NCBI GenBank assembly: GCA_047967505.1
Contig: CM106541.1
Strand: one strand, 5' to 3'
DNA length: 64,000 bases
Origin: Dipteris shenzhenensis
Taxonomy: Eukaryota; Polypodiophyta; Polypodiopsida; Gleicheniales
Position numbers and translations under genes: made by a program. This document shows, piece by piece, positions 56,053 to 64,000 of the stretch. Under the pieces are notes generated by a model, which did not search any database, was not told where the DNA came from, and saw nothing but the letters and a program-made list of their open reading frames with translations. Each line of letters begins with the position of its first letter. The stretch's first letter is position 1.

Positions 56053-58320
56053 GGATCAAAGCTTACCCATCTTTGGGGTCATCGGTCTAAGTCTTCTAAC
56101 ATCGAGTTTTATCCATTACCTTCTTTTTCTTGGCTTTTGAATAAATGTGATGTGGCTTCTTCTCCTTGGGACCAGAATATCTTACTACATGTTGCTCAAA
56201 GAGTGGAAGGTCTTGCTCACTCCTCTTTGTCCATACTCTATCCTACCTTTGCACTTCTTGGGTTATCATTCTAAATTGGGAAGGAGGGTGTGGAGTGCTT
56301 CCTCTTCCTTAAAATTGGATTGGATGTCCCATGTGAGATTCTTGACCATGGTTTAGTATCACGAAGACATGTTTTGGTCACCCTTCAAACAAAACTTTGT
56401 CCATCTTTGGAAGTGTCGCCTTTGGTAGTCATTGATGACCCATGTGCTCTTATATATCCTCTTTGAATTGGAAGCAAAAGAGAAGATGATGCCTATAACT
56501 TCTTTAGTTATATGTCCTCTGACCCACTATGCCAATTGTTGAGGTAGACAAGGCCTTGTTAGATATCACTTCCTCACATGTGAGCCCCTAAATGAGGAGG
56601 AAAACAAGGCAAGTGATAGATCCCATTCAGTCTTCTCACAGAAGCCAAGTGAGAAAATCCTATTCAATCTACATAGCAAAGCTAAATGACAAAGTCATTT
56701 GAATTTCTCACCAAAGGTAATTTAGGAAGAGGTATTCAATCCTCTTAGTAAAGTCAAAGTACCTTAGCCTAGGTTTTGAAAACACAAGTCGCTAGTTGGT
56801 GTGGCAGGATGAGAGGTAACCTTGGTGACAAGCCCATTAATGAATCATAGCATTGATTTGAGGGTTGACTCACAATCTAGAAATCATAAAGAATTTGTGT
56901 GTGGTAATTATCAGAGATTTGGGGCATCATTCACATGAACTAACACTGCCGTCTTTTGCAACATGATGGTAATGAAGGGAGATCAACTTAATAAAGATTG
57001 CACGATTGGATGAAAATATGTACTAATAAATATTAGCTGCTCATACTTTTTGTTTCTAGTCAGAGATGATACCTATAGGCATGCAAGAAGTCACAAGTTC
57101 ATCATCCAACAAAGATGAGGTTGAGCAACATAACATAGTGGTTGATGAGTCTAGAGCAAGAAGCTAGTGAGCCAAGGCTGGCTGGATAACTAGTGGGAGA
57201 TGAGACTTAATGCCATTCAAGAAGTTGCAAGTCCATCATCCACGGCAAAGATGAGGCAAGTTAGCCATGTAGCATAGTTGCAAGTGTCAGGTCCATAGCT
57301 AAGGTGCTAAGCTAGGTTTAGTACACAAAGGTGGATTAGTGTGCTAGAAATCACACAGTTGGAGTAAGACATTAGGGAAGCATGTTAAAAGTCACATAGT
57401 GAGAGCCTTTGCAAGGTGATTCAAGCAACTCAAAGAGATGCAAGATCATCCAAGCTCTCCAAGGAGGCAAGGAACTTCAATCCTTGCAATCCTTGACAAT
57501 AGTCCTTTGGCTACAATTTTAAAGGGATGGTGTTGGTGTTGCATGCTTCTTAGTGTATATGTTCTATCTACGGTGGATGTGGGATCGAAGAGAGGCTTTG
57601 AACTTGTGAGCTATCACAAGAAGAAAAGTTCTTTTACTGTGCTTAATTTGGAGGTGATTGGTTGGTTCTACATTTCAAACATTGGTATCAAAGCATATCA
57701 TGTTTCTCAACAAGTCATAGGTGATGATGAGGTCTTTAGTGTCGATTGTTCAAAGCTACCATATTTGGATTGTGTCGTTGTTCCTAACACTAGTTGTTTT
57801 TCCTACCCATTACTTACTATCTCCAATTTGCTCAAATGAGGTGTTGGTTCCTCTGCTCCATTGAACACATTAAAATGTGCTCACATGATTTGTTGGTTCC
57901 TCTTCCCCATTGGAACAATCTCTGCTATAATAGGTGCCCCAAATGAGATTTATTCGCAAATTAGGAACTAATCAAAGGGAACATGAAAAATTAGCATAAG
58001 CTTAGTCGTAGGGAGTGGGAGCAAGAAAGATTAAGTAAATAAAATTAACATAATGTCATGGAAGGCTCTGGGGATTTCATTTCAAATGGCAGTTCTAGGA
58101 GGGAGAGTGGGGAGGCAAGGCAAGGGTGAGGATGAGGGTGAAGGAGTCAAAGGGAGAGGCTGAGCGAGGGAGGGAAAGGAGGGAGGAGGGAGGTAGGTGA
58201 GAGCGTAGGGAGAGGAGGTGAGAGCATACATGAGAGCGCAATTCAAAAGAAAAGGGAGATGAGCCCAATTCTACCTCCCTCCCCCAATTCAAAAGAAAAG
58301 GGAAATGAGAGTAGTTCAAG
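56053..58320. other. Unassigned region downstream of G2
   Basis: GGGTAAGC and GCTTACCC form an inverted repeat at 56038-56067. A CAAGAAGT...GCAAAGATGAGG segment occurs twice (about 57079-57119 and 57215-57255). TGGTATCAAAGC at 57683-57694, one base from the usual primer site, could mark another LTR element. The 133-codon open frame at 57438-57839 runs across it and has no motif. 58090-58225 is purine-rich. Confidence 0.45.
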
Positions 58321-58441
58321 TAATACTATTGTAGAGTTAGTCAACTTGTATATGTGCTTTAAGTTGCACCCTCTCTGCACTCTCCTCCATCTACACTCTT
58401 TCCTCTTCTCCCTCCTATTTTATCATGATGTCAAAGCTTAG
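58321..58441 (+). repeat. H-type LTR end with degenerate primer site
   Basis: Similar to 13690-13797: GAGTTAGTCAACTTGT, then a CCCTCTCTGCACTCTCCTCC-like pyrimidine tract, ending in ATCA at 58425. TGATGTCAAAGC at 58426-58437, followed by TTAGG, resembles a mutated tRNA-Met primer site. It therefore looks like the end of a 5' LTR of an H-family element. The start of the LTR was not found. Confidence 0.55.
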
Positions 58442-58614
58442 GTTTCCTTCTACTGAGGATTTTTCTTGCTCAATGTTATAGATCTTCACATTAGCTTGTT
58501 CTTCCCTTTGTTATCCTATAGATCTTCACACTATCCTATAGAGCTTGTTTTCCTCTTTGTTAGCACATTGTCTCCTTAAAGGTGGTGCTAGAGTGGAGGA
58601 TTTAAACTCCTTTT

Positions 58615-58939
58615 TGTTGAGCTAGTTGATGCTAAGGCATATTGTACGCACACAGTGCTAGATGGAAAAAATGGTGCCTATGTGAATAAGGTCTAAAAAA
58701 GAGTGGTAGAGTGGTATGATGAGAAAGATCTAGAAGATAAGGATGAGTTGTGAAGAGACAGGTGGCATGATGATCTATAAAGTGGCTAAGGCTATCTATA
58801 AATGAAGCCTCTCATCGTATGATTAACAAGGACATTTGGAATAGATTGAGTGTTGCCTATCTTGTGTCTTGTCTTATGGAGTTTCTTGTGAACATCAAGC
58901 TCTTCATGTATCTAACATGATCTCATATTCTTATCATCA
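58615..58939 (+). repeat. Left LTR of T1
   Basis: About 325 bp, TGTTGAGCTAGTTGATGC...ATTCTTATCATCA. It abuts primer-like TGGTATTAGAGC. Confidence 0.72.
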
Positions 58940-60284
58940 TGGTATTAGAGCACGTTCAACTAAAACGAGGTTTGTTTTAGAAGTGTTTGTTAAATTTGGC
59001 ACACTCATCATCTTTAGAGAGATTCTTCCATTGAGAGATTTTGAGATCTCTTCTTAGAGAGAGTTTCATTCTAGAGAGAGTTTGTTTCAGTGTGAGAGAA
59101 TCTATTTCAAAACCCAATAAAATGAAGGCTCGCAACAACGACAGAAGATAGATTCCAATGCCTATGCTAGCATGACCATGCAACCACAATGGCAAGCTTA
59201 AAGCTTAGCAATAGCAAAGAGGCAAGTGACAAAGGCCAGCCTCTAAGCATATAAGATGGACTATCGTGACAACAGCCAACCACAACCATGCAACATCAGT
59301 AGGTGGCATAGACTTCACCTATAATACAATGGACCAATCCTCAACACCGGCCAAGGCAAGCATAGAACGTTCAATGCAAATCGCAATGATACTACATGAG
59401 CAGCGAAGACTACAAGTAGCTATGACACACAAAAGTAGTGACAAGCCAACAATCAATGCCCGATGCACAAAGGAAGCAATTACAAATGGTAAATAGAAGC
59501 CCAACAAAGCATAGAGAACTATGTGCAACAAATGACTCATGACAACAAAGTCACAACATCAATACAAGCAACACATAAACACAGTGAATGCACCATCGAC
59601 AAGAATTTGGGGATGATAGAATTTCCAAGACAATATGTAGAAAGATTTTGGGGTTTATCATCGCTACATTAGGAGTGCCACGTGGTAAGATAACGCCATG
59701 TGGACTCACCTTGGGCTAGAATTTTTACACATGGTAGACACATGGAACCATCTTATTTGCCACATCACCAAATGAGTCACTAGCATGCATAGTTAGCATA
59801 TGCCACTAAGCATGTAGTGCCACATAGGCATAGTTTAGTATGCAACCTGTGAATGAACACTACCACATCACCCACAGTTCCACCTCATCATCCTTAGACA
59901 AAGTTTGACTCAAAACTCAAATGAGCATATTTTCTTATCCATAAAGAATTTCAAAGTGATGTAAAAAGAAAAAATGATCAGTAGATTAGGCTCTACATGC
60001 TAAGCATAGCATATCAAGATCTATGGGATAATCACATCATATCAGTATTCCAAATCCTCTATAGGTCAAAATCATTTATCCAAAACACTACTTAAATCCC
60101 AAATGTTGTATGCTCACCTATGACACCATATAATGTAGCCAAAGGAGACCAAATCCTACATTCTAGCTACACCATAGCTTATGAGGTGGTAGGGGCCTAA
60201 GGGGGACAATCATCATTGAAAATTCAAACTACATTCTCCATGACATATAGACATGGTAATGACCAGCCTAGGATCAAGGCGGAG

Positions 60285-60739
60285 CATTGAGACATTTGAT
60301 GCTTAGGCATATTGTATGTACACAATGCTAGATGGAGAAAATGGTGCCTACAAGAGCACATGAACATGATCTAGAGAAGAGTGGTAGAGTGGTGTGATGG
60401 GAAACATCTAGAAGATAAGGATGAGTTATGAAGAGATAAGGATGAGGAGAGATAAGGTAGAGCACATGAACATGTTCTAAAGAAGAGTGGTATGATGAGA
60501 AAGATCTACAAGATAAGGATGTGCAGAGATAAGTTAGACAAGTGGCATGATGATGTGTAAAGAAGATTCTAAGGCTATCTATAAATGAAGACTCTCAATT
60601 TATGATTGCAAGGACAATTGGAATAGATCGAGTGTTGCCTATTTTGTGTCTTCTCTTATATAGTTTCTTGTGTGCCTTGATACTCATCTTGGTCTTCATG
60701 TATCTAGACTAGGCTTAGTAGAATCTTACTTTCTTATCA
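60285..60739 (+). repeat. Right LTR of T1
   Basis: About 455 bp; the start aligns as CATTGAGACATTTGATGC to the left LTR, the end at CTTATCA. ACATGATCTAGAGAAGAGTGG (near 60366) and ACATGTTCTAAAGAAGAGTGG (near 60469) show the internal duplication. Confidence 0.68.
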
Positions 60740-61076
60740 ATTTTGTGAATTTCCACTTGTAATTTTTAAGAAAATTAATTAATTTGTGTTTCAAATCACC
60801 ATTTATGGAGATAAACCTATAAGAATTTCCTTTTAATAGCCCCATTCACTTTATTTAAAAATTTGCTTTCTTTTTTCATCCAAAATCCCTTGCTTTACCA
60901 CTATATTCACAGGTGCTGCCCATGTCCACTTGTACACTCTTTTTTAATGTAACAAACTCCTAAAATAGAGCTATGGTGAGAGAGATATTCCTTTTTAAGT
61001 TTCAATCTCCATCCATAGTAACTTGTGAGGTTCTACCTGAGAGATTTGTAGGAGAGTTTTGTTTTTTTTTTTGGGG

Positions 61077-61118
<42 letters not shown>

Positions 61119-61559
61119 ATAATATTCATCATCTATGCAAGGATTTCAATGAGCTTTTGTGGGCTCTAATTGTCGGTTCAATCCCCACAATACATTCTAT
61201 TATCTACCTCTCAATACCCCTACTCCACCATGTCAAGCTTCCTCCCAATAATAAATTTGTGCCATATAACCCCCAATTCTGCCAAGCCTCTTGCCTCAAC
61301 CCTACTTCTAGATTTCACAAAAAATACATTGCATTGCTTGTTATTTGATTGCCTAGCTGCATCTTTGTAGCCATCGAAGTGCCATGGACAATCTATATAC
61401 AATGTACTATCATAGCTCTAGCCATCCCACAAGCTTTGTTGCAATGTGTTGACTTCGAGATCTTTTGTCTCATTAACTTTTGAGAGCTTGTATCTAGCAT
61501 TGCCACACACACCTCAAAACCTATGGCCTCTATGACATTCGCAGTAATCATCTGTGCAA
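60740..61559. other. Intergenic, no gene seen
   Basis: AT-rich. Contains the GA microsatellite at 61079-61115. The short open frames at 61157-61370 have no motif. Confidence 0.45.
61079..61115. repeat. GA microsatellite
   Basis: Uninterrupted GA repeat of about 18 units, preceded by T and G runs (61059-61078). Confidence 0.97.
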
Positions 61560-61579
61560 CTCAGGCTTATGACTACCTT

Positions 61580-61657
61580 CTGTAGTTTGTGCACACTACA
61601 CTCAACTATGCCATGTATCTGTAGTTTGTGCACACTAGACTCAACTATGCCATGCAT
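61580..61657. repeat. Two-copy tandem repeat, 39-bp unit
   Basis: CTGTAGTTTGTGCACACTA starts at 61580 and again at 61619, continuing into CTCAACTATGCCATG in both. Confidence 0.92.
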
Positions 61658-61794
61658 CATTCACTGAATCAAATGCCCAATTGATGTGAATGCCTATTCT
61701 ATTGAATCATGTGCATGACACTAGTTAAACTTACTACCACATATGAAGGTCATTTTTGCCTCTTAAAAAATTCTTCAACGAGCTCACAAAGTCT

Positions 61795-61862
61795 ACCCTA
61801 CCCTAGCCCCTCAACCTTGTAGTTTCCCCTACCCTAGCCCCTCAACCTTGCAGTTTCCCCTA
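61795..61862. repeat. Two-copy tandem repeat, about 31-bp unit
   Basis: CCTACCCTAGCCCCTCAACC with TTG(T/C)AGTTTCCC occurs twice in succession, and a related half-unit returns near 62379. Confidence 0.88.
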
Positions 61863-62740
61863 CTCTGCTCGCAATGCAATCACTCCATGTAATTAGCAAC
61901 ATGACAAACATCATGTCACATCAATAACTTGTTCCATAACCCACTGTTTCCTCTTAAAAAAGGCTTCATCAAAGTCTACTCTACCCTTTACACTATAGCC
62001 TCCTCTACTCTTCTCTAGCCACACCTCAACAATGCCATCAGTCCAGGTAATTAGTAGCATGCCACGCAAAGGTTGAAAGTTCATCATGACACATCACTAA
62101 CTCATGCCATACTCTCACCGCCATGTAGCTACATCACCATGCCACATCATTGCCACATAGTCTAGCTTTTGCATCTCTTAGTAGCATGCCACGCAAAGGT
62201 TGAAAGTTCATCATGACACATCACTAACTCATGCCATACTCTCACCGCCATGTAGCTACATCACCATGCCACATCATTGCCACATAGTCTAGCTTTTGCA
62301 TCTGCATGGACTTTTATGAGCAACTCAGCCTCACTCTAAACTTGCCTGCAATTCATATACTTTTATGAGCAACTTAACCCCTCAATCTTGCAGTTTCCTC
62401 TACTTTGCCTACAATGCAATCACTCCATGTAATTAGCAGCATGCCACACATCATGTCACATCAATAACTTTTTCCATAATCCATTGTTTCCTCTTAAAAA
62501 GGATTCATCAAAATGTACTCTTCCCTTTATACTATAGCCTCCTCTACTCTTCTCCAACTGCACCTCAACAATGCCATCAATCCACGTAATTAGTAGCATG
62601 CCACACAAAGGTTGAAAGTTCATCATGACACATCACTAACTCATGCCATACTCTCACCGCCATGTAGCTACATCACCATGCCACACATCATTGCCACATA
62701 GTCTAGCTCTTACATCCACATGGACTTTTATGACCAACTT
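61862..62740. repeat. Segmental tandem duplication with inner 127-bp duplication
   Basis: The block from AATGCAATCACTCCATGTAA through CCTCAACAATGCCATCA to CATAGTCTAGCT is present at about 61870-62177 and again, diverged, at about 62408-62710. Within the first, 62051-62177 is repeated at 62178-62304 with no difference seen, so this inner duplication is recent. Confidence 0.9.
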
Positions 62741-64000
62741 AGCCTCGCTCTATAGAGATAAGATCTACCATTGTTGATACATTCATTTTTCCAACACCAT
62801 TTGGTCCCAATGTGGGTAACATGGTTGGCAATATTGCTAGCAAATTTGATGTTCATATTGGTGCTAAGATGAGAGTTAGTCTAGAGGCCATAGTTGGGGT
62901 AAGATTGATGGGAATAGTGTGGAAGTCATAGGTGGTTGTACTCTTTCATAGATATTACTAGAGGCTACAGGCCACCAGTGTGTTTGGAATAGAACAAATT
63001 ATGCTATTTCAAAGAGGAATAAAAAGAGCATTGATACAAGACCTAACCCTAAAGGGTGCAATTGTATGTTTCATCTTCTTCTTCATTATCTCATGGTATA
63101 TAATTAGTATGTGTGTGTGCTTGTTTCCTTTCACTCTCTCTAGACTTCTATAATATGGTATTAGAGCCCTTGAATCCTTACATTTTCACCTACCTACTAG
63201 TCTTGTAGCTTGTGAGGAGACTATAACTTTGCTTTTTACAACATATTCATATGTTCTTTTAAGCTCAAGTTATTCATAGTTGAGGCCTTTAACTTCTTGT
63301 GTTTAAGTTCCATCATTTTTTGTTCAAATCAAGTTGGTTTTACAGGCTCTCAATGTCAAGGAGCTCACAGTAATCACTCTATAAAGAGCGTGTAACATGC
63401 GTGAGTAAGCACACATTTAAATAGCCCTATATTTAAATATTCACGTTTTTGTATAATTGTTTTCCCCTCTTCTATGTGTATATATGTTGCAATTTTGAGT
63501 TTAAAATTCCCTCAATACATATACATACCATTATTGTAATAGATAAGTGTTTTTTAAACACTCTATTGTCATTGTCTATAAATGGAAAATAAGGCCCCTA
63601 AATTAAAAAATCCCGTTCCATTAATGAGCTAGTACTATGTTACATGTTGTAAATAGTGATCACATTCGTTCAAGAGAGAGGAGGATTAACGCTTCTTTTT
63701 TTGTTTCTATGAGAGATACCTCATGTGCAGAGCTTCCTCCTTCTTTTATTGGAAATTGAAGTACCTTGAGCATTGAGAAAGAAAGTCATAGCATTTTGTT
63801 AAAGCCTTCTTCAAAATTCGCTGAGCTCTAGAGCACAAAGCTCCTTGATTTCATCGATTGTTCCTCTCTAATTGTTTTTAATTATGTATTGCACCGACCA
63901 CCTCCATTGCCTTATCTTTAATGTTGTAGCCCTTACTCCATGACATGCAGTAGACAATGCTGTACCTCTTGTCCTTATTCTAGCTATATCTACATCCTCT
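62741..64000. other. Probable 5' end of another LTR element, otherwise unassigned
   Basis: TGGTATTAGAGC at 63156-63167, following a CT-rich end (CACTCTCTCTAGACTTCTATAA), matches the T1-type primer site and would place an LTR ending near 63154. CCTAACCCTAAAGGG near 63043 is an LTR-like landmark also seen in the H LTR (CCTAACCCTAAATGGG). No start, partner LTR or coding sequence was found before the window ends. Confidence 0.4.

Larger units (their letters stand above)
58615..60739 (+). mobile_element. Non-coding LTR element T1 (TRIM/LARD-like)
   Basis: Two direct repeats, 58615-58939 and about 60285-60739, flank 1.35 kb without pol motifs. Both contain GGCATATTGTA, GAGTGGTAGAGTGGT, AGATAAGGATGAGTT, GGCATGATGAT, AAGGCTATCTATAAATGAAG and CGAGTGTTGCCTAT-type words in the same order and end in CTTATCA. 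Immediately inside the left repeat is TGGTATTAGAGC (58940-58951), one mismatch from the initiator tRNA-Met primer site. A purine-rich GGATCAAGGCGGAG precedes the right repeat. Flanks CTTTT and ATTTT agree at 4 of 5 bases. The right repeat is longer because of an internal duplication of about 110 bp. Confidence 0.75.

Noticed and set aside
57438-57839. 133-codon open frame
   Set aside because: No motif, and it crosses a candidate tRNA primer site, which favours a non-coding LTR/leader context.

Overview
The window reads as plant nuclear DNA dominated by nested LTR retrotransposons. It is AT-rich, has no operon-like gene packing, and carries Ty1/copia and Ty3/gypsy remnants with initiator-tRNA-Met primer sites, a TTTAGGG-type telomere-like patch and one large intronless PLS-class pentatricopeptide repeat (PPR) gene. 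The wording of the PPR repeats (IHD-I-R-GL-SDVVVG-SL-DMYAKCG) resembles fern PPR families from memory. A fern, or at least a seed-free vascular plant, is the best guess, but no search was possible.

Layout. 1-3160: degenerate minisatellites and unassigned DNA. 3162-13797: an old copia element (here H), broken by a 5'-truncated copia copy (D, 3221-3796) and by a complete minus-strand copia copy (A, 5723-11605, TSD GATGG) sitting in the H reverse transcriptase. A 636-bp tandem duplication at 11245-12515 follows. 13798-22449: intergenic DNA with hairpins, tandem repeats and a CT microsatellite. 22450-25407: the PPR gene (minus), the only convincing host gene. 25408-28175: upstream DNA with G-boxes and telomere-like repeats. 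28181-34075: copia copy B (plus, TSD GCATG, identical 170-bp LTRs). 34081-37158: intergenic. 37159-37986: an unrecognised reading frame with four SGVDEF-type repeats. 39000-39440: palindrome-rich minisatellite. 39441-51875: an old minus-strand gypsy element (G1), split by copia copy C (39572-45455, TSD ACAAC, doubled 5' LTR) and by older relative E (45610-51752, TSD ATGCA). E itself holds a 906-bp insertion at 46015-46920. 53400-56052: a degenerate plus-strand chromovirus-type gypsy pol (G2). 58321-60739: an H-type LTR end, then a non-coding LTR element (T1). 60740-64000: tandem repeats and another LTR-element start.

A, B, C and D belong to one young family: 170-bp LTRs of the form TG...CA, primer site TGGTATCAGAGC two bases inside, a leader of exactly 1439 bp in A, B and C, one gag-protease-integrase-RT-RNase H frame of about 1350 codons, and polypurine tract AAGTGGGAGGT. 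Every copy here has a disabled frame although LTR divergence is only 0-2%, so their spread probably depended on proteins supplied from a source copy elsewhere. E is an older member with strongly diverged LTRs. No CRISPR array, rRNA or convincing tRNA gene was seen.
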